A stretch of DNA of 64,000 nucleotides from Bradyrhizobium sp. AS23.2. GTDB lineage: Bacteria > Pseudomonadota > Alphaproteobacteria > Rhizobiales > Xanthobacteraceae. Shown here piece after piece: positions 17,263 to 24,718 of the stretch; positions within the stretch are counted from its first letter, which is position 1, and the number at the start of each line of letters is the position of its first letter. Where the stretch lies: NCBI RefSeq assembly GCF_001908185.1, contig NZ_LGHM01000034.1:1-64000 (forward strand). Reading direction: 5' to 3'. The notes beneath the pieces are model-generated. The model saw only the letters and a program-made list of their open reading frames with translations. It searched no databases and had not been told where the DNA came from. A program made the translations under genes and the position numbers.

Positions 17263-17305
17263 GAGAGCCGCGGTGCGCGTTGCGCTCACGCGGCTCTCCT
17301 CTTTT
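17263..17305 (+). terminator. Rho-independent terminator after the HdeA-like gene
   Basis: A perfect 10-bp stem (GAGAGCCGCG with CGCGGCTCTC) encloses a 16-base loop and is followed by CTCTTTT on the plus strand. It sits 70 bases past the HdeA-like stop and ten bases before the end of the convergent thioesterase gene. Confidence 0.85.
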
Positions 17306-17315
17306 CGGATGATGC

Positions 17316-17780
17316 TCAGCCCGGCAGCATCGCGAACGCGCTCGACACCATCGCGACCGGTTTGTTGTCTGTGGCGGATAGCAGCGTGACGCGGCCAAAG
17401 CTCATGGTGCGTCCAAGCCGCACCACGCGCGCGTCGGCGAGCACATCCGACGAGGAGACCGCGCGCATGAAATGCGTGGTCTGGTCCACCGTCGTCATCG
17501 GACGATAGCCGCGGTTGGCGGCGAGGTTCGCGATCACCATCGCGGTGTCGGCAAGCGCCATCAGCGCCTGGCCGCAGACCACGCCGCCGTGGCGGCACAG
17601 CCGCTCCGAGAATGGCATGCGGAGCAGCGCGCCCGGTTGCCAGTCCGGCGTGTCCGCTGGCTGGGCGTGCTCGATGCGCTCGACCGAGAGGTTGAGATCC
17701 TGGACCCAGGGCGCAAAGACCTCGCCGAGTATGCGTCTGGCGTCGGCGATACCGAACTCGGCTTCTGGCTGCAATGGCAT
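17316..17780 (-). CDS. PaaI-family thioesterase (hotdog fold)
   Basis: 154 residues from ATG 17780, preceded by GGAGGAAA. The hotdog core shows LCRHGGVVCGQALMALADTA (the HGG-helix motif) and VDQTTHFMRAVSSSDVLADARVVRLGRT. Such enzymes hydrolyse acyl-CoA thioesters, often aryl or medium-chain ones. An open frame extends further upstream but is not conserved-looking. A second hotdog thioesterase of a different subtype is at 48214. Confidence 0.88.
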   Translation of the reverse strand: MPLQPEAEFGIADARRILGEVFAPWVQDLNLSVERIEHAQPADTPDWQPGALLRMPFSERLCRHGGVVCGQALMALADTAMVIANLAANRGYRPMTTVDQTTHFMRAVSSSDVLADARVVRLGRTMSFGRVTLLSATDNKPVAMVSSAFAMLPG

Positions 17781-17927
17781 TGCTGTCGTTTCCTCCTTTG
17801 TTGCCGCATGTTTCGGCCATTCTGCGCGGATCGGCGCGGCAAAGTCACCCGGTCTTGCGCAGGTCCCGTCGGCTTGAAAATGCCTGACTTCGCCCGATAT
17901 GATACCGCGCTTGGGAGCAGGTGGACG

Positions 17928-18059
17928 ATGTTGCGTCGGTATGTCCTCATGTTTTGGCTGGTCGCGCTCGGCCTCGCGCTGAACGGGTGCACCCGGTGCG
18001 GCCCGATCTGGGATGACTGGCTGCACGCACCGAAATCGTGCAGATCGGATCGGCTCTAG
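17928..18059 (+). CDS. Tiny lipoprotein
   Basis: 43 residues: leader YVLMFWLVALGLALNGC with the lipobox LNGC (Cys21), then TRCGPIWDDWLHAPKSCRSDRL with two more cysteines. A GGGAGCAGGTGG stretch precedes ATG 17928. Short lipoproteins of this size, with a DDW-x-x-x-PKSC tail, are typical of rhizobial genomes and have no known role. Confidence 0.6.
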   Translation: MLRRYVLMFWLVALGLALNGCTRCGPIWDDWLHAPKSCRSDRL

Positions 18060-18144
18060 CGAGCCTTGCGGCCCGGGGCGGGCCGTTGACAGAGATGACA
18101 AGGCGCGGTTGATCTGCCCCTAATGGATGATCAAGGAGTGAATG

Positions 18145-18435
18145 ATGAAGCTTTTCCGTATGGCGGCGGTGCTGGCTGTGCTGGCGGGACCGGCCTATGC
18201 GCAAATGCCCAATATCAATCTGCTGCAGGAAGGTCCGAGCAAGACCCCGGAAGAAAAGGCCGCAGATGCCGAGCGTGACAAGGCCTACAAGGAAACGCTG
18301 AAGAAGATTCCGGACTCCAAGGCGTCCAACGACCCCTGGGGCGGCATGCGCTCAGATCCGCCGAAGCAGGCTGCACCGAAGGCGTCGGCCGCAACCAGCG
18401 CGACGAAGAAGAAGGCCGGCACGACCGCCAACTGA
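18145..18435 (+). CDS. Small secreted protein with DPWxGxR motif (paralogue of 14151)
   Basis: 96 residues: signal peptide cut after AYA, an acidic/basic central part, the motif AYKETLKKIPDSKASNDPW-GGMR, and an Ala/Lys-rich tail. AAGGAG at 18133-18138 is six bases from ATG 18145 and only three from ATG 18142, so the second is preferred. Function unknown; the shared motif links it to the product of 14151. Confidence 0.75.
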   Translation: MKLFRMAAVLAVLAGPAYAQMPNINLLQEGPSKTPEEKAADAERDKAYKETLKKIPDSKASNDPWGGMRSDPPKQAAPKASAATSATKKKAGTTAN

Positions 18436-18539
18436 TCGTATCGCCCGGTCGGGGCGGCCATGTGCCTCCGGCCAGGACTTCTCTTCGCCCGGTCCGCTCC
18501 CTACATTCTCAAACGCGTGTTGCGTAGAGGAGGCAAGAG

Positions 18540-18794
18540 ATGGCCGATCGTCCGCGGGATCTCGCCGAGCGGATGGCGCGCCGGCGCAAGATGGGCGGCA
18601 AGCCGGGCGAAAGCAGCGGCGACGGCTATCTGCGTGAGACTTTCACTCTGCCACGCTTGGCGGCCCGGGCGAGGGCTCAGGCCTTCTTCGCCCGCTATCC
18701 CAAGGCCGGCTATATGAGCGCGGTCGAGACTTGGCGCGAACTGCCCGGCGGCGACATCGAATTCACCATGAGGCGCCTGCCCAGCGCGGACTAG
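18540..18794 (+). CDS. Conserved small protein of unknown function
   Basis: 84 residues, basic start (RDLAERMARRRKMGG), a helix rich in Ala/Arg, and the tail YMSAVETWRELPGGDIEFTMRRLPSAD. AGAGGAGG precedes ATG 18540 at good spacing, which supports translation. No membrane segment or named domain is seen. Confidence 0.6.
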   Translation: MADRPRDLAERMARRRKMGGKPGESSGDGYLRETFTLPRLAARARAQAFFARYPKAGYMSAVETWRELPGGDIEFTMRRLPSAD

Positions 18795-18846
18795 GGCCGG
18801 GGCCTCGCTAGCGCTGCGTACAAAGGGCGCCGTAACACCGCCGATC

Positions 18847-19032
18847 TCAATCCGCTTGCCCGATGGCTTTCAGCTCACGATCGATGCGCAGCTGCACCCG
18901 CCGGATCGCCAGCAGATCGATCTTCGTCTCGGTCTTGCCCGTCTTGACCTGCTCACCGATGCGGAACTGCCACTGCCAGATTCCCGGAATCGCCGTCTCG
19001 GCAACGGTGAACTCCACGCCCCTGTGATTCAT
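18847..19032 (-). CDS. Conserved small protein of unknown function
   Basis: 61 residues from ATG 19032 (MNHRGVEFTVAET), a beta-rich front (GIWQWQFRIGEQVKTGKTET) and a helical tail rich in Arg. A longer frame begins at 19071, but the first 13 residues look unconserved. No function can be assigned. The following 19033-19425 interval has no gene; it contains a hairpin at 19266-19293. Confidence 0.55.
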   Translation of the reverse strand: MNHRGVEFTVAETAIPGIWQWQFRIGEQVKTGKTETKIDLLAIRRVQLRIDRELKAIGQAD

Positions 19033-19265
19033 GGTCGCCTCCCACGATTCACCTTCCCTGACTGCAAACATGTTGGGCGTTTTAGTATTCCAGGGACAAG
19101 TAAAATCTTTCGGTCAGCCCTGGACAGTTCACGGAAATCCCGAAAGCGCGCGTGCGCCGAAATAAACGAAATCGGATTCCGAAAGACACCGCCCTCGAAG
19201 CGGCGCGAGAACATCGCGCGGCGCGTTTGAGGAACCTTGTTCAGGGGCGGAGAACCACGAGCAGT

Positions 19266-19293
19266 GCGGTTCCATCGCGCATCGTGGAACCGC
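19266..19293. other. Isolated perfect hairpin in a gene-free stretch
   Basis: GCGGTTCCA and TGGAACCGC form a perfect 9-bp stem around a 10-base loop. No T-run follows on either strand, so it is not an obvious intrinsic terminator. It is the only structure I can see in the 390-base gene-free interval 19033-19425. Confidence 0.5.
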
Positions 19294-19425
19294 AACAGCG
19301 CCGCCGGACATTCGAAGCGCATGTTCTGATCTTTTCCACTGTTGCGTGCTGCCCATCTATGCTCTGTTGATGCTCTGCTGGCGTAGGAGGGGGGCCTCGA
19401 GCGCGACGCCGGCGAAGAGGAAGGC

Positions 19426-19677
19426 GTGAACTTTCTAAGAGATCTTGTGTTGCGCTGGAGCGCGCGGAATTTCTCGCTCGCTTGTCCGCATTGCCGGCAC
19501 CCCGCGTCTTCCCTGACGTTCAGGCGCGCGCGCTTCATGCTCGGTGATGAGAAGCTCGTCTGCGAGCAGTGCGGCGAGACCAGCGTCGTCACCTTCTGGC
19601 GCTTCGAGGGTCTGTCATGCCCGTCCGATCGCGCCGAGGCGAGGCGGCGCGAGCCGCAGCACCACTCGCGCCACTGA
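19426..19677 (+). CDS. Small zinc-ribbon-like protein
   Basis: 83 residues from a GTG at 19426 with GAGGAAGG upstream. Two cysteine pairs, CPHC (about 20-23) and CEQC (about 46-49), frame a short basic region and would bind one zinc ion. The tail is Arg/His-rich. The role is unknown; regulatory or RNA-binding roles are common for such proteins but not shown here. Confidence 0.55.
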   Translation: MNFLRDLVLRWSARNFSLACPHCRHPASSLTFRRARFMLGDEKLVCEQCGETSVVTFWRFEGLSCPSDRAEARRREPQHHSRH

Positions 19678-19786
19678 TTCACGCCGGCGATGCAGATCGA
19701 GCGGGAGGATGTCCCCAGCTTGTCTCCATGCGAGCAACGGCACGTGCCTTGCTTGGCATGATGACGGCAAGCAACATGGGCGCGTC

Positions 19787-20095
19787 ATGCTCGGCATTCC
19801 CCGCCGCTACAGTCATTTCGTCTTCGGCATCATCCAGTCCGGACTGACCTCGCTGATCGCTGCGGGGATCGCCAGCTTTCCCGCAGGCAGCGCGATGGTT
19901 TTTCTCAGGCACTGGATGGTGTCGTGGCTGTTCGCATGGGCCGCGATGCTGCCGATCGTGCTGCTCGCAGCGCCCGCGATTCGCGCCTTCTCGCTGCGGC
20001 TGACGCAGGAGGAGGGGCTCGTGAACCGGGTCGGGAGGCATGAAAAAACCCCGCCTGGACAGAGCCAGGCGGGGCGGAAGGTTATTGGAGGCTGA
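19787..20095 (+). CDS. DUF2798-family membrane protein
   Basis: 102 residues with two membrane helices in the DUF2798 pattern: RYSHFVFGIIQSGLTSLIAAGIAS, then FLRHWMVSWLFAWAAMLPIVLLAAPAIRAF. Function of the family is unknown. The last 17 codons run through the antisense terminator of the small RNA at 20043-20157, so the two transcripts overlap tail to tail. Confidence 0.8.
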   Translation: MLGIPRRYSHFVFGIIQSGLTSLIAAGIASFPAGSAMVFLRHWMVSWLFAWAAMLPIVLLAAPAIRAFSLRLTQEEGLVNRVGRHEKTPPGQSQAGRKVIGG

Positions 20096-20157
20096 GGTGC
20101 TGGGCTGCAACACCATAGCCAAACAACCCTAGACGGCTCAGCTTACGGCAGCCTGAC
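20043..20157 (-). ncRNA. Candidate small RNA A (tandem pair)
   Basis: On the minus strand the interval starts GTCAGGCTGCCGTAAGC, has a central imperfect hairpin (GGTGTTGC ... GCACC), then an unpaired GCCTCCAATAACC segment that could pair with Shine-Dalgarno sequences, and ends in a perfect 10-bp terminator stem (CCCCGCCTGG/CCAGGCGGGG on the plus strand, 20049-20074) followed by six T. The neighbour at 20212-20318 has the same order of elements and shares the 5' end. No open frame explains it. Confidence 0.65.
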
Positions 20158-20211
20158 AAGTCCAGGAACCGGATCCGGGCCGCTGTCTGGCCAGTCCGTG
20201 CCCGCAAACAG

Positions 20212-20318
20212 AAAACCCCGCTCGGGGCAGAAGAGTGGGGTTCTCGACTGGGTATGGAGGCCCGGTGTTGGTTCACCGGGCACAGCGACATTAGGAGAGT
20301 CGGCTTACAGGCCCCTGA
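20212..20318 (-). ncRNA. Candidate small RNA B (tandem pair)
   Basis: The second member on the minus strand: 5' GTCAGGGGCCTGTAAGCCGA, a hairpin CCCGGTG-AACCAA-CACCGGG, the segment GCCTCCATACCC matching that of RNA A, and a terminator stem with one mismatch (20215-20241) followed by TTTT. The order 5' GTCAGG box, hairpin, CCTCC segment, terminator is identical in both copies, which argues for two duplicated trans-acting RNAs like other tandem rhizobial sRNAs. Assignment to a named family was not possible. Confidence 0.65.
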
Positions 20319-20479
20319 CGGCCGCCGCGGTTGCCGCTCTCCGAGGGCCGCATACTGGCCCCGCACCCGTCCCAATTTCGACATCCGATCGCACAACTGA
20401 GGACACACCGGCAGGCGAGATTCCATCCGTTCGGTGCAGCCATGGGGGAAACGTGGCGCGCCGGCAACGGGGTGGCATC

Positions 20480-20569
20480 ATGGACAACGTAGAGCGGTCA
20501 TTCGCCGCCGCGACGGTGGCTGGCTTCGTGGTGCTGGTGATCGGCATCATCCTGCTGGCGTTGCTGTAG
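20480..20569 (+). CDS. 29-residue single-helix membrane peptide (candidate)
   Basis: Encodes MDNVERSFAAATVAG followed by a hydrophobic helix to the C-terminus. A G-rich stretch (ACGGGGTGG) ends five bases before ATG 20480. The charge pattern (acidic front, hydrophobic remainder) fits a small membrane protein. Too short for homology to be judged by eye. Confidence 0.4.
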   Translation: MDNVERSFAAATVAGFVVLVIGIILLALL

Positions 20570-20863
20570 GCAGACACGATCGCCCCGCAGCAGACTGCCG
20601 CCGACGATCGACGATGAGATCCTGAGCGGGGGCTGAGCCAGGCCCGCGTGAGGCGACCGGTCGGGGTCGCATGTGATTTCGCAAAAAATCGAAAAACAAC
20701 CCCATGCAAAGTAGGGTCGCGGCCGGTGGCCGGCGACCAGTAATGCCGATTAGGTATTTTTATACCGCGTAGAGATCGCAAGAATCTTCGAAGGAGGGAC
20801 CGACGGAGGTGGGGCCGGTGCGGCTCCGCTTGGTCTAGCGAGCCGCGGAAACTGTCGGTGCGC

Positions 20864-21025
20864 CTAATGAACCTTGAGCGCGTTCAGGGGAAGATGGAGT
20901 TCGGCGGCGCGTTCCTCGCGGTCCTTCTTCCGGAACTCGTTTTCCTTCCGCTCGAACTTCACCATCTCCTCCTGCGCCGCCTCCAGCAGGAGATTGCGCC
21001 TATCGGGATGCGTGTTTTCCGTCAT
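20864..21025 (-). CDS. 53-residue charged helical protein
   Basis: Frame from ATG 21025 to TAG: starts MTENTHPDRRNLLLEAAQE, continues through a heptad-like segment rich in Glu/Lys/Arg (KFERKENEFRKKDREERAAEL), and ends LHLPLNALKVH. The composition is clearly protein-like and codon use follows the GC-rich pattern of neighbouring genes, whereas the opposite strand frame is poor. It probably forms a single long amphipathic helix. Function unknown. Confidence 0.6.
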   Translation of the reverse strand: MTENTHPDRRNLLLEAAQEEMVKFERKENEFRKKDREERAAELHLPLNALKVH

Positions 21026-21168
21026 GACAGAAGCCCCGTTGTAGCAGTGTCGATCTCAAGTAATGCCGGACACCGCGGAAAGGTTCGGTGCCGCAGGATT
21101 GCGGAATTATGACGGCGCTCAGTTTGCGCGTCTTTGTTGCGCGTCAGGTTCGGAGGATGAGGAGGGGC

Positions 21169-21225
21169 GTGAAAATTCAACTTGGTGAGCTGCAAATGCA
21201 CGCAGCTAAAAAGGGGCGCCACTGA
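21169..21225 (+). CDS. 18-codon frame with strong ribosome site (doubtful)
   Basis: GAGGAGGGGC precedes a GTG at 21169, opening MKIQLGELQMHAAKKGRH. An in-frame ATG at 21157 is also possible. The ribosome site is unusually good for random DNA, but there is no way to confirm the peptide. The rest of 21026-21362 shows nothing else. Confidence 0.22.
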   Translation: MKIQLGELQMHAAKKGRH

Positions 21226-21362
21226 TGCGGCTTCGTCCGCGCGCGATTTGGGGGCTGCTCTACGGCGTAACGTAGCGAAGGACGGTGCGGCCTCACTTTT
21301 TGCGGAGGGCAGCAGCATGAGTTGCTCGCATGCTATCGTGCTGGGCCACATCGGAGATGGCC

Positions 21363-21542
21363 ATGGGCTATTGGCTTTTCGTCATCATAACGACCGGATC
21401 GATACCGCTCGCGGGCGCGATGGCACGCGAGCGCAACAGGTCGTCGAGGAGGTGGCTTTGGGTCGCCGTTGCCGTCGGACCCCTGGCGCCTTTGGCGCTG
21501 CTAATTCTGGGGGACGCGAAGCGCCCGGCTCAAGCCAATTGA
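21363..21542 (+). CDS. Small two-helix membrane protein
   Basis: 59 residues: hydrophobic helix YWLFVIITTGSIPLAGAMA, a basic loop RERNRSSRR, and a second helix WVAVAVGPLAPLALLIL. GGAG at 21353-21356 is six bases before ATG 21363, while the earlier ATG at 21357 directly abuts it, so 21363 is preferred. Unknown function. Confidence 0.5.
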   Translation: MGYWLFVIITTGSIPLAGAMARERNRSSRRWLWVAVAVGPLAPLALLILGDAKRPAQAN

Positions 21543-21549
21543 GGCAGCC

Positions 21550-21618
21550 CTATAGAAGCATCGAGACAATGGCGAGCAGGCCGATACAGGCCAGCGTCCA
21601 CGCCAGAGATTGGACCAT
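21550..21618 (-). CDS. 22-residue membrane peptide (doubtful)
   Basis: MVQSLAWTLACIGLLAIVSMLL then TAG; the whole peptide is one hydrophobic helix and the frame is open upstream (GTG at 21630). It neighbours a similar single-helix peptide at 21700. Size makes this a weak call. Confidence 0.28.
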   Translation of the reverse strand: MVQSLAWTLACIGLLAIVSMLL

Positions 21619-21699
21619 CCACGGCCGCACGCGCGCCCCGCTCGGGTTTCCTGCCCCTTCGCAGACTGGGTCCGAACGGCGCGTGCGATTTGAGATAGA

Positions 21700-21789
21700 T
21701 CAATGGGTAAGGATCAGCGCCGAGATGGCGGCGACGGTGAAGACACCGGCCGCAATGGCAACCACGCGTACAAGAAGCTCATGCGCCAT
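21700..21789 (-). CDS. 29-residue single-helix membrane peptide
   Basis: Starts MAHELLVRVVAIAAG and ends in a hydrophobic helix with an ILTH tail. The charge distribution (polar front, uninterrupted hydrophobic stretch, short polar end) is typical of bacterial small membrane proteins. No clear Shine-Dalgarno is visible. It looks more gene-like than its neighbour at 21550. Confidence 0.42.
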   Translation of the reverse strand: MAHELLVRVVAIAAGVFTVAAISALILTH

Positions 21790-22181
21790 GCCCGAAACTT
21801 AACTTAAGTTAGGGCCGCAAGCCTATGCAGTTTCTGCCACTTCCGATTACGGACAATGCGGATTTTCGAACTGCGCTTGAAATAAAAGAGGCACCGAGGC
21901 GGCCTCTCGTCATTGCCGACCGATCTGCCCTGGTGGCACGGTTTGCCCGACATCTGGGAGGACCGGCTATGGCAGCCGTCGTGCAGCCTGGGTTTCTTCG
22001 TGGTCGCCGCGCCAGCTTTTGGTGCGCGCGTCGTGGCGGTGGCGTCTGCAAGCTGAGATCAGTCTTCAAGCAGGCAAAATCCAGCGCTCAAATTCAAATT
22101 GGGAGCCCCAAAGTGAGCTCAGGGCAGGGGGCAAATCCGGACAGTCCTCACATCTGGCACTGTCCAAATTCTCCTCTACGG

Positions 22182-22281
22182 GCACATGGGAAAGGCCCCA
22201 GCGTCGCTTGCAATGCGCGGGGGCCTCTATTCCCATTCCGCGCCAGTCCGCGCACGGTATAGGACCGGCTCCTGAGCTTAC
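22182..22281 (+). repeat. Inverted repeat copy 1 (about 100 bp)
   Basis: About 85% identical by eye to the reverse complement of 23078-23176. The conserved core is GGGAAAGGCCCCAGCGTCGC followed by a hairpin (AGGCCCC ... GGGGCCT) and a TATTCCCATTCC string. The divergence between copies shows the duplication is not recent. Confidence 0.8.
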
Positions 22282-22627
22282 GATTTTGGGAAAGAGTAGC
22301 AAGCTCCTGATCAGGACACTTGCAATTTGAAATTAGGACAGCGTTACGCACAGTAGTTATCCGGAATCGCTCCGGTCTCTTGTTGCATTTAACGTGTCTG
22401 TTGCCGGGGCTGGCATTTCATCCCGAACAAGATTGCAACCGGCAAGGGGGCCGCCGCGAGGTGGCCCCCTTTCGACTACATACAGCATTCGCAGGGAGGA
22501 TTTAGGACACTCTAGATCCGCTTGATGATCTCGGATGCCAAGTTGTCGCCCCGGTGCGCACTCTCGGATTCGACTTGGGACTCTGTTAGAATCCGCAATC
22601 TGCGAAGCTCTTGCGAGCTAAACGGTA

Positions 22628-22888
22628 GTGCGATCCGACTTCTACGAAATCGACATCAAGGCACTTGCGGCCTTGGCGGAAGTCGCGGGCAAGCCCTTCG
22701 CAGTACAGATACTCGATATTGATGCGCCAGCGTCGCTCCTGCGGATTATAGGTCGCGAAATCATGCTGCGCGCTGGCTGGTCCCTTGCAAAGTCCAGCAA
22801 TGTATTGTCGGACCTCTGGTGGCAGGTTGGAGATGTGGTGCGGGTCCCAAGGGTCCCCCTAGTTCAAGGAGGCGGCTTGGACGATTGA
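22628..22888 (+). CDS. Hypothetical protein inside the inverted-repeat pair
   Basis: 86 residues from GTG 22628 (MRSDFYEIDIKALAALAEV), with a plausible amphipathic front and a tail of Val/Arg/Gly. It is the only frame between the two 100-bp inverted repeats with protein-like composition. There is no recognised domain and no good ribosome site, so it may be a remnant. Confidence 0.3.
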   Translation: MRSDFYEIDIKALAALAEVAGKPFAVQILDIDAPASLLRIIGREIMLRAGWSLAKSSNVLSDLWWQVGDVVRVPRVPLVQGGGLDD

Positions 22889-23077
22889 TGCCTGACATAG
22901 CAGGAGAGCGAACAGGCAGCAGCGCCAGTGCATCGGCGAGTCTCCCCGAGGTCGTTTCAGGAGAGATTATTCTGACAGCACATGGAGTCCAGACGCGGGT
23001 GCTGTCCCAATTGGGACACCCGCAGGGGGAATGAGGACACCCCTCCAATGTTAAAGACCAACTTTACATTTGTAGCT

Positions 23078-23176
23078 TAGCGTTCAGGGGCCGATCCCAT
23101 TACCGCGCGTGGATCGGCTTGGAATGGGAATAGGAGCCCCGGCGCATGCAAGCGACGCTGGGGCCTTTCCCGTGCA
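23078..23176 (-). repeat. Inverted repeat copy 2 (about 100 bp)
   Basis: The reverse-oriented partner of 22182-22281. Differences are scattered single-base changes and three short indels, mostly outside the hairpin stem, with paired positions in the stem kept. The copies are separated by about 800 bp. Confidence 0.8.
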
Positions 23177-23212
23177 GATGCGGGGCCGCCCCTTAGGCAC
23201 CGAAGCAAAAAC

Positions 23213-23243
23213 GCCGCCCGCTTAAATGTATCGCGGGCGGCGG
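23213..23243. terminator. Two-way hairpin terminator
   Basis: CGCCGCCCGC and GCGGGCGGCG form a perfect 10-bp stem with an 11-base AT-rich loop. AAAAA precedes and CTTT follows, so it could stop transcripts in either direction, better on the minus strand. No nearby gene clearly uses it. Confidence 0.65.
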
Positions 23244-23266
23244 CTTTCCAGCCCCGGGAGGGTGTG

Positions 23267-23321
23267 ACGCAAAACCCCGGTGACGGGTATCTTGCACAAG
23301 TTGTGCCAAGGTTTTGTGTCG
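23267..23321. other. Nested palindromic element
   Basis: GACGCAAAACC pairs with GGTTTTGTGTC (eleven positions, one G-U) around an inner sequence that itself contains GCACAAGTTGTGC. The element is followed by more G/C-rich sequence. It could be a structured RNA or a recombination relic; no coding frame explains it. Confidence 0.4.
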
Positions 23322-23833
23322 CGTAACGGGGCACCCGCAGAGGGGCAAACAGGAAACTTGTCCAGGAAGCCATAACGCTCCCGGCAGAGTGCATCGAGGT
23401 TGGCTTTCCGCTACGTGATGTCAAAACGAACGAGGCCGCCAACCGAGGGGGCCATCCTGCATCAACAGGAACACAAAGCCGCCAGCCAACACGGCCAGAT
23501 CAGTGAGAGCCGGAAGCAAAGCTTGCTAAGGTCCATGATTGAAGGTCGGCGGACGGAGGCGGGCGCTATGTGTGGCTCAACGGCGTGCCGTTCGGTCACA
23601 CCTTCTCGGGTCGCAAGTCGGACGGCTGGACCGTGAGCCGATAGGCGATCTCGGCGGAGCCGTCGAACATTTCTAGAACTCGGTCGCATACGAGGCACTT
23701 TTAATGTCCCGGCTTTCCCTTCCGGGACTCAAGTTCAATCCGCCGATATCCGGCCGAGCAGTCAGGACAGGTCACGTCGCCCTTCTTCATATGACAACTC
23801 TGCGACAGGCTGCCGCGGGTGTCTAGACGAATT

Positions 23834-23861
23834 AGGCCACTCCAAAAATCAAAACCGGCCA
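23834..23861 (+). repeat. 28-bp direct repeat, copy 1
   Basis: AGGCCACTCCAAAAATCAAA followed by ACCGGCCA. It matches 24719-24746 at 27 of 28 positions. Strings of this kind are seen at ends of IS21-type elements, but no transposase is nearby. Confidence 0.65.
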
Positions 23862-23989
23862 GCGCCGATTTTTGGGAGAAAATGGATGTCGCCTATCCTA
23901 AGTTGAACGACGCCAATCTGCTTCTGCCGTTCGACGATCTCCCGAGGCGGGGTAGGCCGAAATGAAAGAGGCTGCCAACCGAGGCGGCC

Positions 23990-24268
23990 TTACGGAAGGC
24001 GAAGCTGCTTGAGGGCTAGCTTGGCGATCTCCATCGGATCGCGAAACGTGCTCGCGCCGACTTCGATTATCTGCCGCGCGATTGTTTCTATGAGGGGGTC
24101 GGGGGCATTGCGGTCGCACAAGTTCAGCGAACGCAAAGCCTGGTCAAAGGCTCGGGTCAGAATATCGATTTCATCCGCCGCTAACGTGCTGCTCTCGAGC
24201 AGCCGCCTGATCGGCATAATGCGCCGCCTCGCTGTTGCAGGCGGGAGCGCGATTGGTCTCTCAGCCAC
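23990..24268 (-). CDS. Conserved protein of unknown function
   Basis: 92 residues; the central part (RRLLESSTLAADEIDILTRAFDQAL, then a helix around IETIARQIIEVGA and EIAKLALKQL) is the pattern of a widespread rhizobial small helical protein family. An internal ATG at 24217 (MPIRRLLES) coincides with the start of conservation, and the first 17 residues may not be translated. Not assigned a function. Confidence 0.6.
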   Translation of the reverse strand: MAERPIALPPATARRRIMPIRRLLESSTLAADEIDILTRAFDQALRSLNLCDRNAPDPLIETIARQIIEVGASTFRDPMEIAKLALKQLRLP

Positions 24269-24416
24269 CGGGTGCCTACGGACAGAGCGTTGCCGGTGAT
24301 GCGCGGGAGTCTGCGCCTCCGAGAGCCGGATAGCCAGTCAAATCAGGACACCGCGAGATTCAACTTAGGGCACCTGGGGTCAAATACGGACAGCGCCTGA
24401 GGCGGCCTTACTCTGA

Positions 24417-24617
24417 TCACTTCGGCGGTTGTAGACCGGGGGATCGCAGCCACTCGCTTATGTGCGAGCCGGTTTCCGCCTGTCGGGCCTTTCGCAGCAG
24501 CTCCTCGCGAGCCGCCCCAGGTGGAAGTGATTTGGCTTTCTCACGTAGGCGAGTCGCTTCTTCGGCAAGACGGGCCTCTAGAATGTCTGTTTGTTTGAAC
24601 CGATGCCGCTCACTCAT
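24417..24617 (-). CDS. Conserved small helical protein of unknown function
   Basis: 66 residues, strongly charged (ARLAEEATRLREKAKSLPPG, then EELLRKARQAETGSHISEWLRSPGL), predicted to form two helices. The sequence pattern is common in Bradyrhizobium-type genomes. No membrane segment. Function unknown. Confidence 0.65.
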   Translation of the reverse strand: MSERHRFKQTDILEARLAEEATRLREKAKSLPPGAAREELLRKARQAETGSHISEWLRSPGLQPPK

Positions 24618-24718
24618 CGCGCAACCTCCAAATACGGGTCCTAATCCGTGGGGCTTAATCGCTTAATCCTAAATACGCAGATGCGCGGCCGTCGGTTCCA
24701 AAGTGGACAATTCAAATC

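Larger units (their letters stand above)
21790..23989. other. Long gene-poor stretch
   Basis: Over 2 kb with only short, compositionally odd frames. It holds an inverted pair of 100-bp repeats, a two-way hairpin, a nested palindromic element at 23267-23321, several scattered short strings of the type AGGACAC or AGGCCACT, and one possible gene at 22628. The pattern suggests accumulated insertion debris between two blocks of core genes rather than a coding region. Confidence 0.6.

Noticed and set aside
21825..22262. 145-codon frame in the gene-poor region
   Set aside because: Its second half runs through the 100-bp repeat and low-complexity sequence; there is no domain and no ribosome site.
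23077..23442. 121-codon minus-strand frame covering repeat copy 2 and both hairpins
   Set aside because: Explained by repeats and palindromes; the composition is not protein-like.
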